64,000 bases of DNA from CBDBZX01 sp965213645 (GCA_965213645.1 CBDBZX010000002.1:1798001-1862000); one strand, 5' to 3'; shown: positions 49,390 through 58,255, counted from the stretch's first letter. Numbers and translations are program-made. Notes: generated by a model from the sequence alone, not told the origin.

Positions 49390-50640
49390 CTACTGCAAGA
49401 TGTTATTCACCGCCGTCTCAGCCTCAGAGAGCGCGGTCTCCGCATCTTTTTGCCCCAACATCGCCTCAGCGAACGAGCGGCGAATCGCGTCTCTGATGTC
49501 GGTGCGCACTTGGTTGTCGAAGCTGCGCTCGACTGAGTTGGCTTGGATGCAGCGGGCGCGGCCCTCTAAACTCTCCTCATCCGAGCAGAAGAAGGGGTCT
49601 TGAGCGGCCTCTACCGTCGAGGGGAAGATGGAGACCTGTTTGGCGAACTCGAGCTGGTTCTCATCGTTCGTCATCCAGTTGGCTAACGCAACAGCGAGTT
49701 CCGGGTTGTCGCTGGCGGCGGGCACGACCATATTTTGAATCGCGTTGGGGATGATGCCCGTCTCGGTCTGCGGGTAGGGGGCGAGCCCTAAGTTTTCGTA
49801 TACGTCGGGACCGTCCGACTCGACGGTGCGTATGAACTGCGGCCCGCTGACGAGCATGGCGACCTGACCGCCCGCGAAGTCGCTGATGGCCCTTTCGTAC
49901 CCCGTCTCGTCGGTGGTGTTGCTGATGGTTTCGCGGCTAATCGCGCGGTTTTCGACGGCGTCCATGTAGGTCTGCAAGGCGGCGACGCCTTCGGGCGTGT
50001 TGAACGCAGCGGCGCTTTCGTCCTCATTCAGAATTGAGATGCCGTTTTGTACAAACCAATCTTCCGGGAAAGGCAAGAGGTTAATACCGTCCAAGAGGAG
50101 CGCTTCGCGGATGGCGAGCGCGTCGCTAAAGACCGCTTCGTAGCTGCCTGGCGCACTTTCCGGGTCGAGCCCGGCTTCTTCGAAGAGCGCCTTGTTGTAG
50201 AGCAAAATTGTGGGCGCTTGATACCAGGGAAAGGCGTAGACATTGCCGTCTACCGAGGAAGATTCTAAAAGCGAGGGGAAGTAGATACTGAGCTGCTCCT
50301 CGGACGCCGCTTCGGAGAGGTTGAGGAGCGCCTCTTCGCGCACGGCGGTGCGCATCCGGGCGGTGTTCAGATTCACCACATCGGGCGCTTGACCCGCCGC
50401 AATTGACGCGAAGAACTTGTCCGGGAAGCCGCCGTCGGGGAGGTCCACCCAGTTGACCGTAACGGTGCGTTCACCGTTTGAGACTTCCTCTTCGAAAGCC
50501 GAGATGACGCCGTTGATATAGTCGTCGAAGGTCGGGGAGAGGGCCAGGGTCCACATCTCGAGTTCAATCTCTTCTTGCGCCTGCGCCGCGCCCAATAGGA
50601 ATACGCCAAAAAGAATAGGGGTTAAAAGCCAACGCTTCAT
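49390..50640 (-). CDS. Sugar ABC transporter substrate-binding protein
   Basis: A 416-aa periplasmic binding protein of the CUT1 type. A signal peptide (MKRWLLTPILFGVFLLGAAQA) leads to IELEMWTLALSPTFDDYINGVI and the usual two-lobe fold with PWYQAPTILLYNKALFEEAGLD. ATG 50640 is chosen because GAGGAGG lies 8 nt upstream; the frame's 19-residue extension lacks this. The likely cargo is an amino sugar or a mannosylated glycan, judged by neighbours. It is first in the minus-strand operon and divergent from nagA. Confidence 0.94.
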   Translation of the reverse strand: MKRWLLTPILFGVFLLGAAQAQEEIELEMWTLALSPTFDDYINGVISAFEEEVSNGERTVTVNWVDLPDGGFPDKFFASIAAGQAPDVVNLNTARMRTAVREEALLNLSEAASEEQLSIYFPSLLESSSVDGNVYAFPWYQAPTILLYNKALFEEAGLDPESAPGSYEAVFSDALAIREALLLDGINLLPFPEDWFVQNGISILNEDESAAAFNTPEGVAALQTYMDAVENRAISRETISNTTDETGYERAISDFAGGQVAMLVSGPQFIRTVESDGPDVYENLGLAPYPQTETGIIPNAIQNMVVPAASDNPELAVALANWMTNDENQLEFAKQVSIFPSTVEAAQDPFFCSDEESLEGRARCIQANSVERSFDNQVRTDIRDAIRRSFAEAMLGQKDAETALSEAETAVNNILQ

Positions 50641-50683
50641 GTCCTGCCTCCTCGAGCTTGCTGAAATGTTATATCGCTGCATC

Positions 50684-50714
50684 ATTGTACCGTGCACCTA
50701 GCGCAAGTTGTCAA
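50684..50714 (-). promoter_or_regulatory. Promoter of the sugar importer operon
   Basis: On the minus strand: TTGACA (50709-50714), a 19-bp spacer and TACAAT (50684-50689). The TGGT direct repeats of the nagA side start 5 bp beyond the -35, so one bound regulator could affect both divergent promoters. Confidence 0.6.
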
Positions 50715-50718
50715 GTAG

Positions 50719-50745
50719 TGGTAAAGAAGTGGTACAGGTTATAGT
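50719..50745 (+). promoter_or_regulatory. GntR/NagR-like operator and -10 box of the nagA operon
   Basis: TGGT at 50719 and TGGTACAGGTTA at 50730-50741 are spaced 11 bp apart, one helical turn. The second runs into TATAGT (50740-50745), which ends 7 nt before an ATG at 50753. The motif TGGTAYAGGYTA also occurs at 58371-58382 before the peptide importer, and its left half matches the TGGT-TAG half of NagR/DasR operators. The regulator gene is in this operon. Confidence 0.6.
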
Positions 50746-50752
50746 GAGCGAG

Positions 50753-50821
50753 ATGAAGCCACAGCTAAAAAAATGGTGCGATTTACTCCCTGACGATAGC
50801 CCGAGTGGACAACGGGCGTGA
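50753..50821 (+). CDS. 22-codon leader ORF coupled to nagA
   Basis: A short frame starting with ATG 7 nt after the TATAGT box (a leaderless mRNA start). It encodes MKPQLKKWCDLLPDDSP and five more residues, and ends at TGA 50819-50821. The nagA GTG at 50818 overlaps this stop (GTGA), so ribosomes finishing the leader could restart on nagA, which has no good SD of its own. It may simply load ribosomes or could sense a signal. There is no protein-level evidence. Confidence 0.5.
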   Translation: MKPQLKKWCDLLPDDSPSGQRA

Positions 50822-51933
50822 GCGTGAAGTTGGCGGGTAGGCTCGTTATGCCTGACGGTATTCAAGCAGGTGAGATTCACCTGAGCGAGCGCATTGAAGA
50901 GGTTCGCTATACCGACAGGATACCAATGGGCCCTTACATCTTGCCGGGTTTCATCGACACGCATGTGCACGGCGGCGGTGGTGGCGACACGATGGACGGG
51001 GTTGAGGGCGTGTGCACGCTGGCGCGGTTTCACTTAGAGCACGGCGCGACGACGCTCTATCCGACGACGATGACGAGCCCGTGGGCGGAGGTTTTAGGGG
51101 CGTTGCGCGGGGTGAAAGAGGTCGCGGCGGGGGCGGACGACACGCTGCCGAGCCTGCCCGGAGCGCACTTAGAAGGCCCTTTTATCAGCTCGGAGCGCTT
51201 GGGGGCGCAACCTGCGTTTACGGTGGAGCCTACCCCTGAATTAGTTCAAGAAATTCTGGCACTCAACGTCGTTAAACTCGTCACCCTAGCCCCTGAGGTT
51301 CCCGGTGCGGTTCAAGCCGCCAAACATTTTGCCCAGGCAGGCGTGCGCGTGAGCGTCGGACATACCACGGCGACGTTCGAGCAGACCCGTGAACTCGTTC
51401 GAGCGGTGCAAGAGGTCGGCGGCGTGGTCGGCTTTACGCACCTCTACAATGCGATGAGCGCGTTAGAGAGCCGCGCCCCTGGCGCAGTCGGCGCGGCGTT
51501 CGCTGAACGTGACGCCTACGCCGAACTCATCTTCGACACCCATCACGTGCATCCGGGTAGCTTTTTAGCCGCGCTGAGCGCCAAACCTGAGCATCTGCAC
51601 CTCATCACCGACGCGATTCGCGCGTGTGGTTTGCAGGGCGGGCAGACGGAGCTAGGCGGACAAACTGTCACCGTGAAAGAGGGTGTGGCGCGGCTGGAGG
51701 ATGGCACGTTGGCAGGTAGCGTCTTAACGCTCGACCAAGCCCTGCGCAACGCCTGTGAGGTCGGCGTACCTTTGGCGCAGGTCAGCAACCTCTTGTCGGG
51801 CGTACCCGCTCGCTATCTGGGGCTGACGGATAGAGGCCGCTTAGAGGTTGGGAAGCGAGCGGACCTCGTCCTTTTAGATGACGCCTTGCAAGTTTTAGAG
51901 GTCTACATTGCAGGTTACAAGGTGGTGGGCTAG
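50818..51933 (+). CDS. nagA: N-acetylglucosamine-6-phosphate deacetylase
   Basis: NagA (371 aa) removes the acetyl group from GlcNAc-6-P. GFIDTHVHGGGGGDTMDG holds the first metal-site region (His49, His51). GAHLEGPFIS has the metal Glu, and SVGHTTAT, THLYNAMSAL and LITDAIRACG (catalytic Asp) follow. The C-terminus GRLEVGKRADLVLLD is the amidohydrolase sandwich. GTG start within GTGA of the leader ORF. It is the first enzyme gene of the plus-strand salvage operon; nanE begins 2 nt after its stop. Confidence 0.96.
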   Translation: MSVKLAGRLVMPDGIQAGEIHLSERIEEVRYTDRIPMGPYILPGFIDTHVHGGGGGDTMDGVEGVCTLARFHLEHGATTLYPTTMTSPWAEVLGALRGVKEVAAGADDTLPSLPGAHLEGPFISSERLGAQPAFTVEPTPELVQEILALNVVKLVTLAPEVPGAVQAAKHFAQAGVRVSVGHTTATFEQTRELVRAVQEVGGVVGFTHLYNAMSALESRAPGAVGAAFAERDAYAELIFDTHHVHPGSFLAALSAKPEHLHLITDAIRACGLQGGQTELGGQTVTVKEGVARLEDGTLAGSVLTLDQALRNACEVGVPLAQVSNLLSGVPARYLGLTDRGRLEVGKRADLVLLDDALQVLEVYIAGYKVVG

Positions 51934-51934
51934 G

Positions 51935-52615
51935 ATGGATAGCGAGGTCAGAGGTTCAATTCAACGTGGTCTCATCGTGTCGTGTCAGGCGCAACCCGGT
52001 AGTCCGCTGCACGGGCCTACGTTCATGGCGGCGATGGCGAGGGCGGCGGAGCTAGGCGGCGCGGTGGCGCTGAGGGCAAACGGGCCGGAGGATGTTCGGG
52101 CGCTCAAAGAGGTGAGTACGCTGCCTGTGATCGGTCTTTGGAAGCTGGAGGTGGCGGGCTTTGAGCCCTACATCACCCCGACTTTAGAAAGCGCAAGAGC
52201 ACTCGCCGAGGCGGGCGCAGACCTCATCGCACTCGACGCAACGCACCGACCTCACCCCGAAGGAAAAGAGTTCCTCAGCAGGGTCAAAGCAGCGTTGAAA
52301 CGTCCCATCTTTGCAGACGTTGCTACCGTGGAAGAAGGTGTCAAAGCTGACGAAGCAGGCGCGTCTTACGTATCAACGACGCTGGCAGGCTACACCTCTT
52401 ATACAACCCAAACGGACGGACCGGACTTTGACCTCTTGCGCGAACTCGCGAACGCCCTGGATATTCCCGTCATCGCCGAAGGACGCTTTTGGACGCCGGA
52501 AGAGGTCGAACGCGCCTTTTTGCTAGGCGCACACGCCGTTGTGATTGGCACAGCCATCACCAATCCTAAAGCCATCGCCCAACGCTTTGTTGCCGCCATA
52601 CCGGAGAATTTATGA
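51935..52615 (+). CDS. nanE: N-acetylmannosamine-6-phosphate 2-epimerase
   Basis: NanE (226 aa) converts ManNAc-6-P to GlcNAc-6-P, a TIM barrel. Conserved parts: LIVSCQAQPGSPLHGP, GAVALRANGPEDVRAL, VIGLWK, LIALDATHRPHP, FADVATVEEGVKADEAGASYVSTTLAGYT, and IAEGRFWTPEEVERA. ATG 51935 follows the nagA stop (TAGG-ATG). No sialic acid lyase is seen, so ManNAc-6-P may come from another route or the kinase next door. Confidence 0.95.
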   Translation: MDSEVRGSIQRGLIVSCQAQPGSPLHGPTFMAAMARAAELGGAVALRANGPEDVRALKEVSTLPVIGLWKLEVAGFEPYITPTLESARALAEAGADLIALDATHRPHPEGKEFLSRVKAALKRPIFADVATVEEGVKADEAGASYVSTTLAGYTSYTTQTDGPDFDLLRELANALDIPVIAEGRFWTPEEVERAFLLGAHAVVIGTAITNPKAIAQRFVAAIPENL

Positions 52616-53580
52616 CAAGCCTCGAGAAAAAAGTAGGACTCGGGTTGGATACGGGCGGCTCGAGCAGCCGCTGGCTCTTGCTGGACGAACGAAACAACGA
52701 ACTCGGCTCCGGCGTGGCTGAACCCATCACCGGACACGTTTTTACAGAAAATGAGCGAGAGGAAAATCTAGGTCGTTTAAGAGGTCTTCTCCAAGCAGTT
52801 ATGAATGTTGCGCAACCGGACGCGGTGCTGGGGGGCATTACCGGACTTCACAAGGATACAGACGCCGCTGCAACCCTTCAACGTGAGGTGTGTAAGGTGC
52901 TCGAGCTACAACCCAACCAGGTACGCTTAGACAACGATATGTCGGTGGCGTACGCGAGCGTGTTTGCGCCCGGCGAAGGCGTGCTCGTCTACGCGGGCAC
53001 GGGCAGCGTCGCCTATCACGTGCGCCGTGACGGAGAGGTCGTGAGGGCGGGCGGCTACGGCTACCTCATTGACGACGCGGGCGGCGGCTTTTGGATCGGT
53101 CAGCAGGGGCTCAAGCAGGTGCTGAGATGGTTTGATGAACGCGGAGCGCCCGAAACGAGGCCGCTGGCTCGAGAGGTTTATAAGGTGCTGGGGAGTGACG
53201 ATTGGGACGATATTATCGGAGTTGTCTACGGCGGCGGGCGGCGGCAAGTGGCGGCGCTTGCGCCCGCTGTTGCGCGGGCAGCGCACTCAGGGGATGAGGT
53301 GGCAAAAGGGATTTTAGAGGGAGCGGGCGCGGAACTCGCGGCGCTGGCGCAAGCTATCTTCACGCGCTTAGGCGAGCCCTTGCCCGTCGTTTTCTCGGGT
53401 GGTATCGCCCAGAATCACAGCGTAGTGGCGTCGTTAGAGAAACACCTACCCGCCGGACATCTCTTAAAGCGTGTACCGAGTAAACCTGTTAGAGCAGCGG
53501 CTGAGTTGGCGCTCGAGCTAGCTGACGCCTCGGCAAAACATCAGCGTGGAGGCTCGAGCCCTAAGGAGGAACGCACGTGA
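52612..53580 (+). CDS. BadF/BadG-type N-acetylglucosamine (MurNAc) kinase
   Basis: A 322-aa ASKHA kinase of the NagK/MurK-like BadF family. Phosphate 1 is GLDTGGSSSRWLLLD. LDNDMSVAYASVF and GVLVYAGTGSVAYHV are the central phosphate-2 motif, and VVFSGGIAQNHSVV the adenosine site. Members phosphorylate GlcNAc, and some MurNAc as well; which one cannot be told. ATG overlaps the nanE stop by 4 bp and its stop overlaps the GntR gene by 4 bp. Confidence 0.88.
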   Translation: MTSLEKKVGLGLDTGGSSSRWLLLDERNNELGSGVAEPITGHVFTENEREENLGRLRGLLQAVMNVAQPDAVLGGITGLHKDTDAAATLQREVCKVLELQPNQVRLDNDMSVAYASVFAPGEGVLVYAGTGSVAYHVRRDGEVVRAGGYGYLIDDAGGGFWIGQQGLKQVLRWFDERGAPETRPLAREVYKVLGSDDWDDIIGVVYGGGRRQVAALAPAVARAAHSGDEVAKGILEGAGAELAALAQAIFTRLGEPLPVVFSGGIAQNHSVVASLEKHLPAGHLLKRVPSKPVRAAAELALELADASAKHQRGGSSPKEERT

Positions 53581-54341
53581 CGAACGTCCGTGAAACGACG
53601 GAAATCGGTGAAGCATTAGAGGTCAATAAAACGCTGCCCACCCCGGCTTACTTGCAACTCACCGAGCAACTTAAACGCGCCATTCGCTCCGGTGAGATGC
53701 CCAGCGGGAGCGCCCTCCCTTCTGAGCGCACCTTAGCCGAGCGCTTAGGGCTTTCGCGCATGACGGTGCGCCGCGCCTTGGAAGAACTCGCGGCAGGCCA
53801 CTACGTCGAGCAGCGGCGCGGCTCGGGGACGTATGTGCTGGGCAGAAGGCTCGAGCAGACCGTAGACCGTGTGCAAGGGTTTACAGGCGAGGCGGCGCTC
53901 TTAGGCTTCAAACCGGGCAGCGTGCTTTTAGGGATTGAGCGAGTAGCAGCGGGCGAAGAGGTCGCGCACGCGCTCTTACTGGATGAGGCGGACGTTGTCT
54001 TGCGCATCAGCCGCCTGCGCACCGCCGACGACGAGCCCTTAGCCTTGCAGGTGTCGCACTTAGCGCCGCCCTACTTGGACCTCTCACGCGAGCTTCTCAA
54101 AGCGAAAGGGAGCCTCTATGAAACGTTGCAAGAACAGTTCAAGGTCCTGCCGACGGGCGCGAAGCAGGCCATCAGCGCTAGAATGCCACTGCGCCAAGAG
54201 CGGGACATGTTAGCGATTTCCGAATCCACACCCGTGCTCGCTTTGGAGCGCACGACGTTCATGAACACGCGACCTTTTGAATACGTGCGGAGCGCCTACC
54301 GGAGCGACAGGTATAGGGTGCTGCTCGAGCTGCGAGCCTAA
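53577..54341 (+). CDS. GntR/HutC-family regulator (NagR/DasR-like)
   Basis: A 254-aa repressor. The winged helix is at about 22-90 (PAYLQLTEQLKRAIRSGEM, LPSERTLAERLGLSRMTVRRALEELA, QRRGSGTYV). A UTRA effector domain is at 105-250 (GFTGEAALLGFKPGS...LAISESTPVLALERTTF, YVRSAYRSDRYRVLLEL). NagR/DasR-type proteins respond to GlcN-6-P or GlcNAc-6-P. Being inside the nag-mur operon, it probably autoregulates. GTG start overlapping the kinase stop. Confidence 0.9.
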   Translation: MTNVRETTEIGEALEVNKTLPTPAYLQLTEQLKRAIRSGEMPSGSALPSERTLAERLGLSRMTVRRALEELAAGHYVEQRRGSGTYVLGRRLEQTVDRVQGFTGEAALLGFKPGSVLLGIERVAAGEEVAHALLLDEADVVLRISRLRTADDEPLALQVSHLAPPYLDLSRELLKAKGSLYETLQEQFKVLPTGAKQAISARMPLRQERDMLAISESTPVLALERTTFMNTRPFEYVRSAYRSDRYRVLLELRA

Positions 54342-54345
54342 CGTT

Positions 54346-55242
54346 ATGACTAAAGACATGCAAACACTTACAGAAGGTATTCAAACCGACCTCGAGCAGT
54401 TCGACACGTGGAGCTTGGAGGAGAGGTTAGAGGTTCTTATTCAAGCGAACCAACGTGCTTTAGAAGCTGTAGCGAACGCCCGAAGCGCCCTCACCCACGC
54501 CGCCACAGGTCTGCGCGAACGCCTGTTGCAAGGAGGTCGTTTAATCTATATCGGCGCGGGCACGTCGGGGCGCTTGGCGCTGCAAGACGCCGCTGAACTG
54601 CCGCCGACCTTTGGGTTTAGCCGGACGGTTGTTTTGCTCGCTGGCGGCGAGGCCGCAGGCCAACAAGCGCAAGAGGGCGCAGAGGACGACGAAGACGCCG
54701 CCAGGGGCGCAGTGCGTCAAGCTGAAGTAGCTGATAAGGACGCCGTTATCGCTCTAGCAGCGAGCGGAGGGACGCCTTATACGGTGGCGGGTGTGCAGGA
54801 GGCACGCTCGAGAGGTGCGTTCACGGTGGGCGTCGCGAATAACCCAGGCTCGAGACTCTTAGAGGTCGCCGAATGCTCCGTCCTCTTAGCCACCGGTCCC
54901 GAAGTTATTGCGGGCTCGACTCGCTTGGCGGCAGGCACGGCCCAAAAGGTTGTTCTTAACGCCCTTTCGAGCACTGTTATGCCCGAACTCGGCGGCGTGT
55001 ACAAAAACCTCATGGTGGGAATGAAGCCCGTCAACGACAAGCTCTACAAAAGGGCGGTGCAGATGGCGCAAACAGCGACGGGTCAGCCGCGTGCGAGGGT
55101 TGAAGCCGCGCTGCGCGAAACCGACTGGAGCATAAGCGAAGCGATTCTCACCCTGGAAACCGACCTCTCCCCGCAGGCGAGCCGCGACCTCTTGACGCGC
55201 TACCCCAAGCTGCGCGACGCGCTTAAAGAGGCGAAAGAGTAA
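54346..55242 (+). CDS. murQ: N-acetylmuramic acid 6-phosphate etherase
   Basis: MurQ (298 aa) splits MurNAc-6-P into GlcNAc-6-P and D-lactate. The SIS domain has IYIGAGTSGRLALQDAAELPPTFG (GAGTSGR at 70-76). Catalytic Glu84 and Glu113 match the two acidic residues of the family. VGVANNPGSRLLEVAE, EVIAGSTRLAAGTAQK and ALSSTVMPELGGVYKNLMVGMKP follow. ATG 54346 is 4 nt after the regulator stop. Confidence 0.96.
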   Translation: MTKDMQTLTEGIQTDLEQFDTWSLEERLEVLIQANQRALEAVANARSALTHAATGLRERLLQGGRLIYIGAGTSGRLALQDAAELPPTFGFSRTVVLLAGGEAAGQQAQEGAEDDEDAARGAVRQAEVADKDAVIALAASGGTPYTVAGVQEARSRGAFTVGVANNPGSRLLEVAECSVLLATGPEVIAGSTRLAAGTAQKVVLNALSSTVMPELGGVYKNLMVGMKPVNDKLYKRAVQMAQTATGQPRARVEAALRETDWSISEAILTLETDLSPQASRDLLTRYPKLRDALKEAKE

Positions 55243-55244
55243 AC

Positions 55245-56027
55245 GTGGACCTCGTGATCCGCCCCAGCGCCGAAGCTGCCGCGACACTAACCTCTTCGCT
55301 CGTCGCGAACAGGCTCCACCGCAACCCTTCTCTCGTTTTGGGCTGCGCCACCGGGCGCACGATGGAGCGCGTGTACCGCGAGTTGGTCAACCGCCACAAA
55401 GAAGGGCTCGAGTTTTCACGCTGCCGCACCTTTAACTTGGACGAATACGTTGGCTTAGCCCCCGATGACCCCCGCTCCTACCACGCTTACATGCGCGAAC
55501 ATCTCTTCGACCACGTGAACTTGAACCCCAGCAACACGCATCTACCCAACGGCGCCGCGTCCGTCTTAGAGGCCGAATGCCGCCGCTTCGAGGCGAAGAT
55601 TAGAGAGGTGGGCGGCATTGACCTGCAACTTTTAGGACTCGGCGAAACGGGGCACATCGGCTTCAACGAACCGCTCTCCTCCTTGATGTCGCGCACCCGC
55701 GACAAGGCGCTCACGCCCACGACGAGGGAACAAAACGCCGAGTTTTTCGGCGGCGCGGAGTTTGTACCCGAACGCGCCCTCACGATGGGCGTCGGCACGA
55801 TTTTAGAGGCGAAGGAGATCGTCATGCTCGTGACGGGCGAGCGTAAGGCGGCTATCTTAGCGCAGGCCACCGAAGGCCCCATCACCGCGATGATCAGCGC
55901 GACGGCGCTGCAACTCCATCCGAACTGCAAAGTCATCGTGGACGAAGCTGCCGCCACAGAACTTCAGGGGCAAGACTACTACCGCTGGATTTTTGAGCAC
56001 GAACCCGAGTGGCAGGCATACCGTTGA
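55245..56027 (+). CDS. nagB: Glucosamine-6-phosphate deaminase
   Basis: NagB (260 aa) converts GlcN-6-P to fructose-6-P and ammonia, sending carbon into glycolysis. Diagnostic motifs: LGCATGRTMERVYREL, FNLDEYVGLAPDDPRSYHAYM, LQLLGLGETGHIGFNEP and ALTMGVGTILEAKEIVML. GTG start 2 nt after the murQ stop. Length is normal. Confidence 0.97.
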   Translation: MDLVIRPSAEAAATLTSSLVANRLHRNPSLVLGCATGRTMERVYRELVNRHKEGLEFSRCRTFNLDEYVGLAPDDPRSYHAYMREHLFDHVNLNPSNTHLPNGAASVLEAECRRFEAKIREVGGIDLQLLGLGETGHIGFNEPLSSLMSRTRDKALTPTTREQNAEFFGGAEFVPERALTMGVGTILEAKEIVMLVTGERKAAILAQATEGPITAMISATALQLHPNCKVIVDEAAATELQGQDYYRWIFEHEPEWQAYR

Positions 56028-57178
56028 ATACGAACGCTACCCTCTCCCCTCTCAACGTTCTGGCACTGATGTCGGGCACCTCGTTAGACGGCGTGGACGC
56101 GGTGCTCGTTCGCTTGGCGCGTCAGAACAGAAAACTTCATTGGCAGGTACTGGGCAGGGTCTCCCGCTCCTACGCCGCTTCTCTCCGCGACAGACTGCGC
56201 CGCGCCATGCACCCCGAGCATTCTGACGTTATGCTGCTCACCCAACTGCACGCGGAGGTTGGTCACGCCTACGCAGATGTGGTAGCTGAAATGCAAGCGT
56301 ATACGAATCAACCCATAGACTTAGTTGCGCTCTCGGGACAGACGATTTATCACATTCCCAGGCAGGACGAGGCAAGAGGTTGGCACACCCCCAGCACCCT
56401 GCAACTCGGCGAAGCGAGCCTCACAGCGGAACGCTGCCGCGTCCCGGTCTATTCAGACTTTCGGCAAGGGGATATGGCGGCGGGCGGGCAGGGTGCGCCG
56501 CTGGTGGCGTTTGGCGATTTACAGCTCTTTTACGAGCCCAATGTGACGCGGGCTATTCACAATCTAGGCGGCATCTCGAACCTCACCTACTTGCCTGCGG
56601 ACGGCGACCCGGAGGGTGTCTTCGCCTTCGATACCGGCCCGGCGAACTGTCTGATTGACGAAGCGGTAGAGAGGTTTTATGGCCTCGAGTACGACCCCGA
56701 CGGACGCCACGCCGCAAGAGGTCAAGTCGATAAAGCGATATTGAACACGCTTATGGCGCACCCTTATTTGCAGCGTCCACCGCCTAAAACGACGGGGCGA
56801 GAGGTGTTTACGCTTACCGAACTCGAGCAAAGCGTCCCGCTAACCCACTTAAAACCGGACGACCTCATCGCCACCTTGACCGCGTTTACCGCTGCCTCAA
56901 TCGCCGAAGCGTATGGGCACTTTGTCCCTCACGTAGACGAAATCGTTTTAGCAGGGGGTGGAGCGCTCAACGAGACGCTCGTACGCCGCCTGCGCGAACG
57001 GCTTCACGCGCCTGTCAAGACGTTTGCCGACCTCGGCTGGAACGCTAAAGACCGCGAAGCCCTCGCCTTTGCCGTGATGGGCTTTTTTGCCCTGCACGGC
57101 CTCCCCAACACGCTGCCGAGCGCGACGGGAGCGCGGCGGGCTGTGGTTGCGGGGAAGTTGAACGTCGCCACGCCGTGA
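56009..57178 (+). CDS. anmK: Anhydro-N-acetylmuramic acid kinase
   Basis: AnmK hydrolyses and phosphorylates 1,6-anhydroMurNAc to MurNAc-6-P. LALMSGTSLDGVDAVLVRL is the P-loop-like start. GQTIYHIPRQDE, LGEASLTAERCRVPVYSDFRQGD and GPANCLIDEAV are conserved, and VLAGGGALNETLVRRL-type residues close the site. GTG 56009 gives 389 aa; TTG 56024 overlaps the nagB stop (TTGA) and gives 384 aa. It implies that the cell makes anhydro-muropeptides through lytic transglycosylases. Confidence 0.95.
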   Translation: MAGIPLNTNATLSPLNVLALMSGTSLDGVDAVLVRLARQNRKLHWQVLGRVSRSYAASLRDRLRRAMHPEHSDVMLLTQLHAEVGHAYADVVAEMQAYTNQPIDLVALSGQTIYHIPRQDEARGWHTPSTLQLGEASLTAERCRVPVYSDFRQGDMAAGGQGAPLVAFGDLQLFYEPNVTRAIHNLGGISNLTYLPADGDPEGVFAFDTGPANCLIDEAVERFYGLEYDPDGRHAARGQVDKAILNTLMAHPYLQRPPPKTTGREVFTLTELEQSVPLTHLKPDDLIATLTAFTAASIAEAYGHFVPHVDEIVLAGGGALNETLVRRLRERLHAPVKTFADLGWNAKDREALAFAVMGFFALHGLPNTLPSATGARRAVVAGKLNVATP

Positions 57179-57202
57179 CGCCTTTTTTGCTAACGTGACC
57201 CA

Positions 57203-58255
57203 ATGAACAACCCGCTGAAGAGGTTGGAAGAGGTCAAGACCATTCTCACGGACGCGGTTGCAAGAGGTGACATCCCTTGCGCCGTCGCCCTTGCGGGTAC
57301 GGTGAACCATCAAGAGGTCGTCGCGGTTGAGGGCGTGCGGCGCTACGGCGCTCAAGAGGTCACGTTCGACACATACTTCGATTTGGCCTCTCTGACTAAA
57401 GTCATCGTCACCTTGCCGAGCATCCTTTATCTAGTCAATCTCGGAGTCCTAAATTTAAACGATAAGGTCGGCGCGTTTTTTAGCAACGCAGGCTGGGCGC
57501 AGTCGCCCTCGCTTGCAGATGTGACGCTGAGACAACTTCTCACTCATACCTCGGGTCTACCCGCTTGGACGCCGCTCTTCGCTTGGGTTAGCGAACGAAG
57601 AACCGCCGTTGCTAACGTACTACAGACGCCCTTAAACGAGAAGAGATACACCTACAGCGATTTGGGATTTATTCTCTTAGGCGCGGTGGTGGAGCGCATC
57701 AGTGAGCAACGCTTAGATGAATTTGCGAAAGAGCATGTCTTTGAGCGGCTCGAGCTACCCCACCTCTCTTTCGGACCTCTTCGTAATGTCCCGGTTGCCG
57801 CCACCGAGGACTGCGGCTGGCGCGGGGAATTGCTCGAGGGCGTCGTCCACGACGAGAACGCCTGGGTGATGGACGGGGTTGCAGGACACGCCGGGCTCTT
57901 CGGGACGGCAAAGGACTTAGGCCGCTACGCGCAAGCCTGGTTGCGTTTTGACAAGAGGTTAGGGGATGAAGCGTTGCTCCGTGAGGCAATCGCCGTACAG
58001 GTTGAAGAAGGTGAAATGCGGCGCGGTTTGGGATGGCAGCTTAACGGGGTGGGCTCGAGCGTCGGCAGCGCAGCAAGTTCCGCCTATGGTCATACGGGTT
58101 TCACGGGTACGAGCCTCTGGCTAGACCCCGTACAGGGATGGTTCGCCGTCTTGCTCACCAACCGCGTGCACCCGCACCGTAAGAACGGAGGGAGTATTCA
58201 CACACTCCGCCGCGCCTTTCATGAGGCAGTGGCTCGAGCCTTTGCTAAAGCCTGA
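57203..58255 (+). CDS. Serine beta-lactamase-fold hydrolase (class C/EstB type)
   Basis: A 350-aa hydrolase with the three motifs Ser63-x-x-Lys66 (SLTK), Tyr151-Ser-Asp (YSD) and HTG (YGHTGFTG near 300). No signal peptide is visible, so it appears cytosolic. Similar genes sit in MurNAc-use operons of Bacillus next to namZ, nagZ and amiE. A role in trimming muropeptides (peptidase or esterase) is inferred from context. Last enzyme gene of the nagA operon, 24 nt after anmK. Confidence 0.88.
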   Translation: MNNPLKRLEEVKTILTDAVARGDIPCAVALAGTVNHQEVVAVEGVRRYGAQEVTFDTYFDLASLTKVIVTLPSILYLVNLGVLNLNDKVGAFFSNAGWAQSPSLADVTLRQLLTHTSGLPAWTPLFAWVSERRTAVANVLQTPLNEKRYTYSDLGFILLGAVVERISEQRLDEFAKEHVFERLELPHLSFGPLRNVPVAATEDCGWRGELLEGVVHDENAWVMDGVAGHAGLFGTAKDLGRYAQAWLRFDKRLGDEALLREAIAVQVEEGEMRRGLGWQLNGVGSSVGSAASSAYGHTGFTGTSLWLDPVQGWFAVLLTNRVHPHRKNGGSIHTLRRAFHEAVARAFAKA

